Shown here: positions 16,856-25,892 of the stretch, piece by piece
Layout of the letters: each line of letters starts with the position of its first letter
Numbering within the stretch: the stretch's first letter is position 1
IMG/VR virus record: IMGVR_UViG_3300046001_006396
Coordinates: 1 to 64,000 of that record
Reading direction: 5' to 3' (one strand)
Source: a virus
DNA: 64,000 nucleotides
Notes under the pieces: model-generated
What the model saw: only the letters and a program-made list of their open reading frames with translations
What the model was told of the DNA's origin: nothing
Databases searched by the model: none
Position numbers and translations under genes: made by a program

Positions 16856-18168
16856 TCTTTTAAACTTTCTTTTAATACTCCAATACCTTCAATTAATGCA
16901 TCATCATCTATAGTAAGTGGAGGACCAATTTTTAATGTTCCCGATTGTGTTCTTATAGATAATAAACCTTTTCTCATTGCGACTTCAATTATTTTATCAA
17001 CAAATTCAACGTTATTACCATAAGGAGATTCAATAAATACCCCAGCCAATAACCCCTCACAGTTTATTTTTTTTACATATTTAGACATCTCAGATTTCCA
17101 ATTTAATAGTTCGTTTTTCATTATTAAACCCTTTCTTTGTGATTCATATATTAAGTTATTATCTATAAGATATTCAACAGAAGCCTTGGATGCCGCAACC
17201 GCAACTGGATTCCCACCATGGGTACTATTGTAAGACATATCGGTGTTAATAATATTACTATTGGTAATAACGCAAGATAAAGGTAAAGAAGATGAAATCC
17301 CCTTTGCACAAACAATAATGTCAGGGACAATTTCAAAATGTTCGTAAGCGAACAGTTTACCGGTCCTACCAAAACCTGATTGTATTTCATCCATTATTAA
17401 TAATACTCCGTTATCCGTACACCATTCACGTAAAAGTTTAACATATTCTTTTGATGCAAATTCTGCGGACCATCCTTGATATGGTTCCATTATTACTGCG
17501 GAATATTCACTTGGGTTTATATCATTAAAATATTTATAAAATAAATCTTTATATGATATATTTTGTTCTTGGATTGTTATTGAATCGGGATAGGGTAAAT
17601 GATTTACATATGTTTTTACTGGTATCCATTCTTGGGCTTTAAATTTTCCGCTAGCCATAGCTGAACCCATTGTTTTTCCGTGATATCCATTATTAAATGA
17701 AATAATTTTATTTTTACCTGTATATTTAATTGACATTTTTATTGCCGCCTCAACAGACTCCGATCCGGTTGATAAAAATAAAACTTTGTCAAGATTTTTA
17801 GGTGTAATATCCACAAGAAGCTTAGAAAATTCAGATCTTTCTTTTGTTGGGTAATAGTACGCATTTAATAGGTTTTTATTTGTAGTTGCAATTATTGCGT
17901 CTTTTATATTTGTATTACCATGACCAACATTTGTTACAAAAATGGAAGATGTAAAATCTATCCATTTATTACCTGATACGTCATATATAGAATAATTTTT
18001 TGCCGAATCCCAAACTATCGGTAGTTGGTCGTTCATCGAATCAGGTTCATTTTTTATACAATCCATCAAAACACCTATAGTTTCAGGAGATGGTATATCT
18101 GTTAAAATTACCCTATTTTTTGTTTTTATTTTTGGACAATTTACGGGGTTTATGGAAAACTTAAACAT
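16840..18168 (-). CDS. Class III PLP aminotransferase (glutamate-1-semialdehyde aminomutase-like)
   Basis: The 442-residue protein has STGSESVEAAIK (133-144), NNGYHGKTMGSA (159-170), the class III signature MDEIQSGFGRTG (259-270, PLP Asp260) and the Schiff-base lysine in CAKGISSS (Lys289), then a STHGGNPVA-type segment. The length is normal. In several bacterial loci a class III aminotransferase is beside, or fused to, a NeuA/SpsF cytidylyltransferase, and here its gene overlaps the NeuA-like gene by 8 bp. It probably installs an amino group on the nonulosonate precursor. Confidence 0.9.
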   Translation of the reverse strand: MFKFSINPVNCPKIKTKNRVILTDIPSPETIGVLMDCIKNEPDSMNDQLPIVWDSAKNYSIYDVSGNKWIDFTSSIFVTNVGHGNTNIKDAIIATTNKNLLNAYYYPTKERSEFSKLLVDITPKNLDKVLFLSTGSESVEAAIKMSIKYTGKNKIISFNNGYHGKTMGSAMASGKFKAQEWIPVKTYVNHLPYPDSITIQEQNISYKDLFYKYFNDINPSEYSAVIMEPYQGWSAEFASKEYVKLLREWCTDNGVLLIMDEIQSGFGRTGKLFAYEHFEIVPDIIVCAKGISSSLPLSCVITNSNIINTDMSYNSTHGGNPVAVAASKASVEYLIDNNLIYESQRKGLIMKNELLNWKSEMSKYVKKINCEGLLAGVFIESPYGNNVEFVDKIIEVAMRKGLLSIRTQSGTLKIGPPLTIDDDALIEGIGVLKESLKECLGT

Positions 18169-18832
18169 TTTTTTTATATTTTATTATGTATTCAATATAA
18201 TCAAAATCATCCATTGTGTCAATTTCTGGAGTGGATTTAGTTTCAAAGGCAAAAATTTTATCTCCATAAAAACTGTCTTGATTCATAAAAATATTTGGAT
18301 TAACAATGTCAACATATCCATTTGGTATATATGTTTTAGGGTATGATTGTCTTGGTTTATTAGTATCTACACCATTCACTAATGGTTTCCATATATTGTC
18401 ATCTTTTATAAAGAATTTATATGCGGACTCAGACATTTGATGTGCAGATCTAAGACTTGTCACTGTATTAATATTTATGTTAAATATTTTTATAGCATCG
18501 TCAATTATATTTGGGTCTATTAAAGGTGTCGTAGCTCTCAAATGAACTATAGGTGATGTGTAATTTAATAAATTACAAAAATGTCTAAAAGAATCTACGT
18601 CTAAAGAATTATCTTGTGAAATCTCTAAAGGCCTATCAATAACAATAACGTCTAACTTTTTTAATACTTCTTTTATTTCTTCACAATCCGTTGATACGTA
18701 AATATTTTTTATTTTTTTAGATTTTTTTGCGGATTCAATTACATAACTTATTAAAGGTTTGTTGTTAAGAAGTTTTATGTTTTTTTTAGGTACACCTTTA
18801 CTACCCCCTCTAGCCAAAATTAATGCGTCCAT
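18161..18832 (-). CDS. neuA: NeuA-like CMP-nonulosonate cytidylyltransferase
   Basis: A 223-residue product from ATG 18832. An upstream in-frame Met at 18898 would overlap the methyltransferase gene by 65 bp and adds 22 residues the family lacks. The N-terminus DALILARGGSKGVPKKN (2-18) is the CTP-binding motif of acylneuraminate cytidylyltransferases. HLRATTPLIDP (about 96-106) and the later PRQSYPKTYIPNG (about 160-172) are also typical. It activates the nine-carbon sugar made by the NeuB-like enzyme with CTP. It is 1 bp after the methyltransferase gene. Confidence 0.9.
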   Translation of the reverse strand: MDALILARGGSKGVPKKNIKLLNNKPLISYVIESAKKSKKIKNIYVSTDCEEIKEVLKKLDVIVIDRPLEISQDNSLDVDSFRHFCNLLNYTSPIVHLRATTPLIDPNIIDDAIKIFNININTVTSLRSAHQMSESAYKFFIKDDNIWKPLVNGVDTNKPRQSYPKTYIPNGYVDIVNPNIFMNQDSFYGDKIFAFETKSTPEIDTMDDFDYIEYIIKYKKNV

Positions 18833-18833
18833 A

Positions 18834-19634
18834 TTATTTAGTTGCAACAACAATAAATTCAGATTTATCATTAATAAATTTATTACCAAACCAGTCATTA
18901 TAAAATTTAATTTTTTTGAATCCGACTTTTAATAATAAATCCTTTATTGTTTTTTTTGTGTATAATTTTAAAACTATTTCACTAAAATCCGTCTTACTTA
19001 GGTCTTTAGAAATGTAAGTTTTTTTCCATTTTAAAAAATTATTATTTTTTTTATAATCACATTCCCACAAAGAATACCTCCAAGGGTCGTCCCCCCCAAA
19101 CTCTTCCCATATTTTTGTTGTTGTTTTAATGTTTTGGATTATTTTATTACATCCGTCAAGTTCTAAAACTATTTTTCCTCCATTTTTTAATGACTGATAT
19201 ATTAATTCTAAAATTTTAATTTCTGATTTATAATTAATGGGTTCTGCAAACTGAAATGCCAAATCAACTAAAAAGCATACATCAATATTTTTTATATCGT
19301 AATTTTTTAAATTTAAAAAATCGTCATTTATATTAATTACATTTTCCACCATTAAATCCTTTTTCCATTTCTGTGCAAAATTAAAACGACTTTCACTAAT
19401 CTCAATTCCGTAACCAATATTTAATAGATTATTATTTAATAAATTAAAAATTAATTTTGAATTGCCCGAACCAAGTTCTAAAAAATTAATATTATTTTTA
19501 TTATAAATTTTTTTAATAAAATTAATATGTTGGTCACAACCTTTTAATTTTTCTATGCGATACTTTATTTCCGATTGATAATCATCAAAAATTTCAAAAT
19601 TATCATACGCGATTAAATTTTTATGACTCGTCAT
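18834..19634 (-). CDS. SAM-dependent methyltransferase
   Basis: The 266-residue class I methyltransferase has motif I FLELGSGNSKLIF (about 50-62) and an acidic strand-2 end GYGIEIS (about 74-80). DVCFLVDLAFQFAEP (about 117-131) and GGKIVLELDG (about 151-160) complete the fold. It is very AT-rich (one 60-base stretch at 19441 counted at about 17% GC). Within the glycan operon it most likely methylates a sugar. It overlaps no neighbour, with 1-bp gaps on both sides. Confidence 0.75.
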   Translation of the reverse strand: MTSHKNLIAYDNFEIFDDYQSEIKYRIEKLKGCDQHINFIKKIYNKNNINFLELGSGNSKLIFNLLNNNLLNIGYGIEISESRFNFAQKWKKDLMVENVININDDFLNLKNYDIKNIDVCFLVDLAFQFAEPINYKSEIKILELIYQSLKNGGKIVLELDGCNKIIQNIKTTTKIWEEFGGDDPWRYSLWECDYKKNNNFLKWKKTYISKDLSKTDFSEIVLKLYTKKTIKDLLLKVGFKKIKFYNDWFGNKFINDKSEFIVVATK

Positions 19635-19635
19635 T

Positions 19636-20181
19636 TTAAATATAACAAATTAAACACCCATTATGATCCTGAATAATCTCAAATTTATAATTTTTATTTA
19701 TACTCAATATTAAATTTTTTATTGTGTCTAAATTAATATTATAACCTTTTGACCAACCAAAATCAGAAACAATCATCATAATATCATCAATAATAATTGT
19801 GTGTTCTTTTACTTGGTGATTTGATATTATATTTAGTTCTTTGATGATTGGGCACTCATTTTCTTTATCATATAAATGAGTTTCTATACCTTCATATTCT
19901 AAATCGTGGGCATCTAAAAAAATGGTTGATTTTTCATTAATTGTATCTAACACTTTAGGTAAAATGTCTGTTGATAGACCTTGCATTATTGTTACTTTAC
20001 CGGTATTAACTTCATTTTCAAATCTTTTCAGGTTTTCTGTAACAAATTTTTCATTTATATCAATTGCATATATCTTATCAAAACCTGATTGGATGGCTTT
20101 TGATATGCTTTCCCCATATAATATTCCTGTTTCTATATAACAAGAGGAGATGTAATTTTTTAAATCAAAAAGTATTGGCAT
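19636..20181 (-). CDS. Rossmann-fold methyltransferase-like protein
   Basis: The 181-residue protein has a compact SAM-methyltransferase layout: YIETGILYGESISKAI (about 15-30), IYAIDINEKF (about 37-46), TIFLDAHD (about 85-92) and HTIIIDDIMMI (about 126-136). The first loop lacks the usual Gly-rich motif. It resembles the FkbM/TylF-like sugar methyltransferases of glycan loci. Substrate unknown. Confidence 0.55.
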   Translation of the reverse strand: MPILFDLKNYISSCYIETGILYGESISKAIQSGFDKIYAIDINEKFVTENLKRFENEVNTGKVTIMQGLSTDILPKVLDTINEKSTIFLDAHDLEYEGIETHLYDKENECPIIKELNIISNHQVKEHTIIIDDIMMIVSDFGWSKGYNINLDTIKNLILSINKNYKFEIIQDHNGCLICYI

Positions 20182-20183
20182 AA

Positions 20184-21104
20184 TTAATTTTTTAAATATT
20201 GATATTCATAAGTTTTTTTATTATTAAAAAATCCTATGTTAGTGTTTGGAAATCTTCTACATACTGATTCTATTATTTCGTCAGTTAATGTTGTTAAATA
20301 ATTATACCCCCAAAGTTTATAAAATTGCATTTCAACATAATGTTGATTTTGTAATTCACTTGTGACTCTCATATTTCCTCTTATGGGGTGGTCGTAAAAT
20401 ACTTGAGGAACCCATACTGTCCACATATTATTAATTAAAGTTTTGAGGGACCAATGCTCATCTATTAATAATGTATAATTACCCCAATTAGGACAAAGCC
20501 CTATTTTTTCTAAATTAGTTGTTTTAATTAAATTAAAATGTGAAAATATGCCGGAAACTATACATGATCTACTTGGCATATCTAACAAGGATTCATCGTA
20601 TTTATCTGTAACATTATGTAATTCGTAAGTTTTAGGCCAATTAAATCTGTCTTGACAAAACATTTCTCTTGCCGACTGACATACAGGATTACCACCAAGT
20701 CTGTAATATGCGTCGGAAGTATATCCTATCCACCCAATTTCATCTTCTTTACCTTCAATTTCTGACATTGTAATATTAAAAAAATCAAAAGTGCGAACTA
20801 TTAAATCATCGTGAGAGGACAAAATATAATCAGTATGGTTTTTATATTTATTAAAAAAATTGTTAAAAGTATTTGCCCAAGAATCTTTTTTAACGTCAAT
20901 TTCTAAAATGTAATTATTTAAATTATTTTTTTCTGCAATTTTTTCTATCATTAATTTTCTGTCGTCAGTATCCGTACAAATATAAAATGCAAAATTAGTA
21001 TTAATGTTATTTTTTATTGAGACCATGGTATCTTGGATATTCTCAGGTATAACATTTATTCCGGCAGAATTTATAAAGCATATTACATTATATTTTTTTA
21101 TCAT
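20184..21104 (-). CDS. GT-A fold glycosyltransferase-like protein
   Basis: The 306-residue protein starts KKYNVICFINSAGIN (3-17). TDYILSSHDDLIV (about 91-103) carries a HDD in place of the DxD motif, and later TLLIDEHWSLKTL (about 229-241) supplies a possible catalytic acid. There is no signal peptide or transmembrane segment. It overlaps the next upstream gene by 4 bp. The predicted role is transfer of one sugar of the glycan. The donor is unknown. Confidence 0.6.
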   Translation of the reverse strand: MIKKYNVICFINSAGINVIPENIQDTMVSIKNNINTNFAFYICTDTDDRKLMIEKIAEKNNLNNYILEIDVKKDSWANTFNNFFNKYKNHTDYILSSHDDLIVRTFDFFNITMSEIEGKEDEIGWIGYTSDAYYRLGGNPVCQSAREMFCQDRFNWPKTYELHNVTDKYDESLLDMPSRSCIVSGIFSHFNLIKTTNLEKIGLCPNWGNYTLLIDEHWSLKTLINNMWTVWVPQVFYDHPIRGNMRVTSELQNQHYVEMQFYKLWGYNYLTTLTDEIIESVCRRFPNTNIGFFNNKKTYEYQYLKN

Positions 21105-21826
21105 AAAGTATTAAGTGTTTTAATAATATTTTTTAATGGTGAGGTTTCACTCATATTATATACATTAACCCCTATTTTTTTAGCACTATTTACGATAATA
21201 TCAAAATCGTCTAATATAAAACTTAAATAAGGATTAAAACTGTCGTAATTCTGAGTCTTATCATCAACATAACCTAAAGAATAGTCTAAGTCAACACCAA
21301 AAAGGTATATATCTTTACACCCCATGATAATACTTAGTGCTAAAACGTGTAGAGCGACCGTTTCTCCTGTTCCGTATCTTTTATTGTACCCTGTATAGTC
21401 TTGTAATACTTCTTGTATTGTTTTTCTATTTGGTATTAAATTACTACATCCATTAGGGCATTCATTACATTTTTTACCATTAAAATGCCTTTGGTCATAA
21501 CCAACAAATGGGTACTTTAAATTAGATAAAACCCAATCTCTATGTGTTGGGTCGACAGAATCGGCATAGACTAATGTGGTATCTGGTAAACTATTTATGA
21601 TGTCTTTCATTTTTATTGTGGTATTCATAGAATTCGCAAAAACCCAATAATTGGGTTTTAAGTTAGTCATTGTGTGAAAATCACTACAGGTTACCACAAC
21701 ATTATTATTTTTATTTTCCTCAACAGTATTTAAATATTTTTTAAATGACGGACCCATAGCGCAAGCGTACGCGGTTTTACCAATATGTACATCAATTAAA
21801 TTTGTTATATCAACGTATTCACTCAT
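21101..21826 (-). CDS. DUF115/GT42-like protein, possible sialyltransferase-type enzyme
   Basis: The 241-residue protein has an N-terminal GPS turn (ACAMGPSFKKYL, 21-32) and YGTGETVALHVLALSI (151-166) leading into GCKDIYLFGVDLDY (169-182). This layout is shared by the DUF115/MptE-like family and GT42 (Cst-type) sialyltransferases. Three cysteines (C120, C123, C127; CNECPNGC) may bind zinc. With NeuA and NeuB in the same operon, transfer of a CMP-nonulosonate is an attractive guess but is inference. It overlaps both neighbours. Confidence 0.6.
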   Translation of the reverse strand: MSEYVDITNLIDVHIGKTAYACAMGPSFKKYLNTVEENKNNNVVVTCSDFHTMTNLKPNYWVFANSMNTTIKMKDIINSLPDTTLVYADSVDPTHRDWVLSNLKYPFVGYDQRHFNGKKCNECPNGCSNLIPNRKTIQEVLQDYTGYNKRYGTGETVALHVLALSIIMGCKDIYLFGVDLDYSLGYVDDKTQNYDSFNPYLSFILDDFDIIVNSAKKIGVNVYNMSETSPLKNIIKTLNTL

Positions 21827-22628
21827 AACGACTTACAATTTTTTCTATTTTATCACAGACTCTAGTATGTAAAAATAAAAATTCTTTACATTTATTAAAA
21901 TTTTCTTCTATTGACTCAACATTATTTTTATAAAACGAATCATCTAAATTATTACATATTTCAATAATATCGTTAATAGTATTTGCCGTTAATATTGTCT
22001 TCGTATTAAACCAATTATCAATATTTGGGCACCCCCAATATATTGGTATTGTTTTGGTGTATAGTGAGTCTATTAATTTTTCTGAGAAATATCCCTTTTC
22101 TTTACAATTTTCAATACATATATGAAATTGCGAATTAAATAGTGGTTCTTTTTTATCTGATATTTTTTTAAATTCTAAATTAGTATTATATGGGAAATTA
22201 GTACTATTAAAAAAATTTTTAGGTATTGTAATATTATTTTGATTTTCCCATAAAGAATGTCTTAATTTGTGACCTTCGGTCATAGATTTACCCCCAACTA
22301 AAAAAGAAACCTCAAATTTTTTTTCTTTTACGGATTCTGTGTCGGTTATCCAGCAAGAACCAAATTCAAACATCTCCGCATTTTCGCATTTGTCAAGAAT
22401 TTCTTGATTATGTGTTAAAATAACATCATATTTATTTTTATTTTCAATAATATGATTTTTAATATTTGTAATGCTTTGAGGCTCACAAATAAATGCTATG
22501 TTTATACCATTATTTAATGGGTTCATAATATTATCAACATAAAGGTTTACAGGTAAATTAAATTTTCTATCAACCCGTATCCAAGAACCATTTTGGTTTA
22601 AATCATATTTATTTATATTTTTATCCAT
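21819..22628 (-). CDS. GT10-family alpha-1,3-fucosyltransferase-like enzyme
   Basis: The 269-residue protein has the GT10 donor-binding signature at 168-202: FHICIEN, then YFSEKLIDSL, then TIPIYWGCPN. The conserved Glu/Asn, Glu-Lys and Gly residues that hold GDP-fucose are present. The N-terminal acceptor half is short and divergent. There is no membrane anchor, so it is cytoplasmic. It overlaps the GT11 gene by 16 bp, and GDP-fucose would come from Gmd and Fcl in the same operon. Other GT10-like enzymes that use different GDP-sugars, such as GDP-colitose, are possible. Confidence 0.85.
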   Translation of the reverse strand: MDKNINKYDLNQNGSWIRVDRKFNLPVNLYVDNIMNPLNNGINIAFICEPQSITNIKNHIIENKNKYDVILTHNQEILDKCENAEMFEFGSCWITDTESVKEKKFEVSFLVGGKSMTEGHKLRHSLWENQNNITIPKNFFNSTNFPYNTNLEFKKISDKKEPLFNSQFHICIENCKEKGYFSEKLIDSLYTKTIPIYWGCPNIDNWFNTKTILTANTINDIIEICNNLDDSFYKNNVESIEENFNKCKEFLFLHTRVCDKIEKIVSRYE

Positions 22629-23398
22629 AATTCGCAGAACAAATCCTTTGTGTTTAAATGTTTATTTGACGGACCAAACCATTCTTTAGGGTAAACTACT
22701 TTTTTATTTTTATTTTTGTTTAACCAAGCCCCCCACCAACTAAATGAAGAATTGGCAATAATATTATCATCACATAATGACATTAAATACATGTCCTCAT
22801 AATCTTTGTTATTAGATATAAAAGTTTTATTTTTTATAAAATTAAAATTTTCAATGCACCAATTAATGTCATCGGAAAATATAAGATAATTTTTATCTTC
22901 GCCTATATATTTTACTGCGTTTTCATAATAAGATAATTGTAATGACGTGTGATAATTTTGTAAAGATAAATAATCACCTCTTCTTACGTGTATTGAACAT
23001 GTGTTTCCGTTAAGTTCTTTTTTGAATTTAATTTTTAATTTATTTTTTAACTCATCATTTAAATCAAAAATATCTAATATTTCTTTTCTATAGTCTTTAA
23101 AGTACTTATCACTTTGAAAATACCCTATAAGTTTTAAATTACCTCCTTGGTATGGTATTTCCTTGTACTCAAATAAGGGTTCATTATAAACCCAATAATC
23201 ATTTTCTAATTCTTTAAATTTTATTTTTTTAAAAAAATTATTAATATATGTTTTATATGAATTATGTCCTGTATGTATATCAACAATATCAAAAAATAAA
23301 TCTTTATTATACTTAATTGATAAGGCGTATGCTGCCGATATTTGAAATAGATAGTTACCTAAACCACCCATTAACTTTGATGAGAAGTAATTATTCAT
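22613..23398 (-). CDS. GT11-family alpha-1,2-fucosyltransferase
   Basis: The 261-residue protein has all three GT11 landmarks. These are GGLGNYLFQ (11-19), the GDP-fucose binding HVRRGDY (137-143), and FSDD (174-177) followed by NSSFSWWGAWL (216-226). It transfers fucose from GDP-L-fucose in alpha-1,2 linkage in bacterial O-antigens and capsules. The length is slightly under the usual 280-300. It overlaps the NeuD-like gene by 8 bp. Confidence 0.93.
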   Translation of the reverse strand: MNNYFSSKLMGGLGNYLFQISAAYALSIKYNKDLFFDIVDIHTGHNSYKTYINNFFKKIKFKELENDYWVYNEPLFEYKEIPYQGGNLKLIGYFQSDKYFKDYRKEILDIFDLNDELKNKLKIKFKKELNGNTCSIHVRRGDYLSLQNYHTSLQLSYYENAVKYIGEDKNYLIFSDDINWCIENFNFIKNKTFISNNKDYEDMYLMSLCDDNIIANSSFSWWGAWLNKNKNKKVVYPKEWFGPSNKHLNTKDLFCELWIKI

Positions 23399-24035
23399 TT
23401 TTTATAAGTATTTTAGATGGTACACCTATATAGGTTTCTTCATAATCGTTTTTTATTGATTTAACAACCGCACTCTGTGCACCAAAAGTTTTATTACTAC
23501 CAACTATTAATCTGTCTCTAACTATACATCCAGTTCCAAATTCATTCATATTACCAATCAAACATTGTCCTGAAATATGTACACCTGGATTTGTTGTACA
23601 AAAATCACCAATAATTGTATCGTGACCAACGGTTGTGTTAAGATTTAAGGTTACATAATCACCAATTTTAACGTTTGTTGTGACAACACAACCAGGAGAA
23701 ATTATGCCCCCATAACCTAAACTATCCCTTTCAATTAAAACTATTGCCGATGGGTCTACAATAGTTTTTGAAGGTTGCAATCCAGATTTTAGAGCTTTGC
23801 CGACCAAGTATTTCTTAATTTTAGGATTTCCAACCGCAACAATAAAATTATATTTCTCTTTAAAAGTCCAATTTTTTTCAACAGGATAAGATTTATTATC
23901 TATAACTAACTCTTTTTGTCCATCATTTAAATCATTTACAAAAATGAAATTTTTAATGTTTGGGCTTGATCTTTTTATATAGAAAAAAAATTCTTTGGCT
24001 AGTCCAGCAGATCCTAAAATTATAATACCTTCCAT
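23391..24035 (-). CDS. NeuD/PglD-like sugar O/N-acyltransferase (hexapeptide repeat)
   Basis: The 214-residue protein has an N-terminal Rossmann part (MEGIIILGSAGLAKEF, 1-16; FIVAVGNPK, about 64-72). From about residue 90 there is a left-handed beta-helix with hexapeptides (GGIISPGCVVTTNVKIGDY and on) and the catalytic His in NTTVGHDTIIGD. It acetylates an amino or hydroxyl group of a sugar with acetyl-CoA. It lies 1 bp after a DegT aminotransferase gene, the classical aminotransferase-acetyltransferase pair. Confidence 0.9.
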   Translation of the reverse strand: MEGIIILGSAGLAKEFFFYIKRSSPNIKNFIFVNDLNDGQKELVIDNKSYPVEKNWTFKEKYNFIVAVGNPKIKKYLVGKALKSGLQPSKTIVDPSAIVLIERDSLGYGGIISPGCVVTTNVKIGDYVTLNLNTTVGHDTIIGDFCTTNPGVHISGQCLIGNMNEFGTGCIVRDRLIVGSNKTFGAQSAVVKSIKNDYEETYIGVPSKILIKNE

Positions 24036-24036
24036 C

Positions 24037-25191
24037 TTAATTAATCATTTTATTTATTTTTATAACATTTTCAATAATGTAATTTACATCATCATTTGTT
24101 AAATTCATATGTAGAGGTAACGATATTAATTTTTCTGATATAAGATAAGAATAAGGACAAGTCCCTCTATATTTTTCATACATTTTATAATTAGTATTAT
24201 CTCTATAATGTACACCAGGAAAAATACCACAAGAATTTAATAAATCCATAAATTTATTTCTTTGTTCTACAGAAATTTGAAATAGGTGCCTTGACGATTT
24301 AACACAATCCTCGTGAGTTTTTATTGTCATTATACCATTTTCTGAAAGTTTTTTTTCATACATTTCACATATTTCCCTTCTCCTATTATTATCAGATTCC
24401 AAATATTTTAAACCAACAATACCCATTGATGCCATAATAGAATTACCATGATATTTATACCCAACATCAACTAACTCGTATTCCCATTTATACGTACCTT
24501 TATCGTTTGTTCTTTGATAGGTGTCTTTATCTATCCCTAACCAAGATAGTTTTCTTGCGAGACCGTCATAATCATCATTTTCAAAACATATCATACCGGA
24601 ATCGGCGGTAGGTAAATTTTTAACTGACTGAAAACTAAAAACAGACACATCCACATTTTTACCCACGTGAAATATTTTTCCATTTATATCTTTCATAAAT
24701 GTTCCAGCCATATGGGCAGCATCTAATATTATCTTTAATTTATTTTTTTTACATATATCAATTATTTTATTTAATTGACCCGTATTACCGCCAATACCAA
24801 CAAATAAAACCGCCTTAGTTTTTTTAGTTATTAGTCTCTCAACAGATATCGGATCTAAACAAAGGTACTCATCAATATCGGCAAAAACAGGATTTAAATT
24901 TTCATATTTAATTGCGTGGTTTGTTGATACAAATGTCATTGGTGTTGTTATAATTTCATCCCCATCGTTCCATTTATTGGTGTCTTTTAATATTTTTAAG
25001 GCTAAATGTAATCCAGACGTGTTTGAATTAATAAAATGTGCGTTCGGTAATCCGGTATACTCCTTCCATTTTTTTTCAATTTCTAAAGTTTTATATCCTA
25101 ATCCTGTCCACCCAAGATCTAAACATTCTGAAATGTGTTCTAATATTTCTTCTTTTCTAAATTTAGGCACAAATAAATTTATATTTTTCAT
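24037..25191 (-). CDS. DegT/DnrJ/EryC1 sugar aminotransferase
   Basis: The 384-residue PLP enzyme has NSNTSGLHLAL (55-65), the PLP Asp157 in ILDAAH (155-160) and the Schiff-base Lys191 in FSFQSVKNLP (185-194) followed by DSGMI. Unlike the ColD-like paralogue at 10.0-11.2 kb it keeps the lysine, so it is a normal transaminase of a 4-keto or 3-keto NDP-sugar. It is paired with the NeuD-like acetyltransferase. It overlaps the GT2 gene by 4 bp. Confidence 0.9.
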   Translation of the reverse strand: MKNINLFVPKFRKEEILEHISECLDLGWTGLGYKTLEIEKKWKEYTGLPNAHFINSNTSGLHLALKILKDTNKWNDGDEIITTPMTFVSTNHAIKYENLNPVFADIDEYLCLDPISVERLITKKTKAVLFVGIGGNTGQLNKIIDICKKNKLKIILDAAHMAGTFMKDINGKIFHVGKNVDVSVFSFQSVKNLPTADSGMICFENDDYDGLARKLSWLGIDKDTYQRTNDKGTYKWEYELVDVGYKYHGNSIMASMGIVGLKYLESDNNRRREICEMYEKKLSENGIMTIKTHEDCVKSSRHLFQISVEQRNKFMDLLNSCGIFPGVHYRDNTNYKMYEKYRGTCPYSYLISEKLISLPLHMNLTNDDVNYIIENVIKINKMIN

Positions 25192-25892
25192 AATTTATAC
25201 TTTTTATAACAATAAATTTTATCTTTTTTAATCATTTCTTTACTTACATCAATTAACTGAGACGTTAAATTATGATTTCCAGTCACTATAACAATATTTG
25301 AGTCATCCACGATTTCAGGATAACCATATTTTTTAAATAAGTGATACCATAATTCACAGTCTATCATATATTCAACGTTGGTATCAAAAAAATTATCTTT
25401 AGGGAACATACCAACGCTTGGACATCCAATAGTGTTTATTCCATTTAATAAATGTTTACCATCGCCCTCTATTTTTGGAGTCATCCTATTGTAGTAATTT
25501 TTACTTTCCGTATCGTAATGAATAAACCCGGAAAGAACCCAATTATTATTATTAATCTTATTAACCATTTTAGTTAAAGTATCTCCATTATAAAAGTAAT
25601 CATCTTGATTCATTATTTTTATATAGTCCCCTAATGAAAGTCTTATTGCGTTATTGGTATTGTAAGCGGGTAAACCAATATTTTCATAATATCTATAATA
25701 TTTAATTTTATCTGTATTTAATTTTTTAATAAGATCCTTAACAAAATTTGTAGGTGAATGGTCAGAAACTATTATTTCATAGTTACCATAATCTTGAAAT
25801 AAACAGGATAAAATGCATTTTTCAATTAAGTTAATATTATTACCCATATTATCGTAAGTCGGTATACATATAGATATTTTATAATTTTTCAT
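25188..25892 (-). CDS. Family 2 glycosyltransferase
   Basis: The 234-residue GT-A protein opens with ISICIPTYDNMG (about 6-17), then YEIIVSDHSPTNF (about 37-49). KIMNQDDYFYN (about 91-101) holds the DD metal site. There is no transmembrane helix. It overlaps the next GT2 gene by 14 bp. It transfers an unknown sugar. Confidence 0.88.
   Translation of the reverse strand: MKNYKISICIPTYDNMGNNINLIEKCILSCLFQDYGNYEIIVSDHSPTNFVKDLIKKLNTDKIKYYRYYENIGLPAYNTNNAIRLSLGDYIKIMNQDDYFYNGDTLTKMVNKINNNNWVLSGFIHYDTESKNYYNRMTPKIEGDGKHLLNGINTIGCPSVGMFPKDNFFDTNVEYMIDCELWYHLFKKYGYPEIVDDSNIVIVTGNHNLTSQLIDVSKEMIKKDKIYCYKKYKL

Noticed and set aside
13434-18832. Calling the module a sialic acid (Neu5Ac) pathway
   Set aside because: NeuC is missing, NeuB lacks SAF, and extra aminotransferase, SDR, TIM and VOC genes do not fit Neu5Ac. 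Only 'nonulosonate-type' is supported.
18833-18898. Upstream Met giving a longer NeuA-like protein
   Set aside because: It would overlap the methyltransferase gene by 65 bp and adds 22 residues before the CTP-binding motif that the family does not have.
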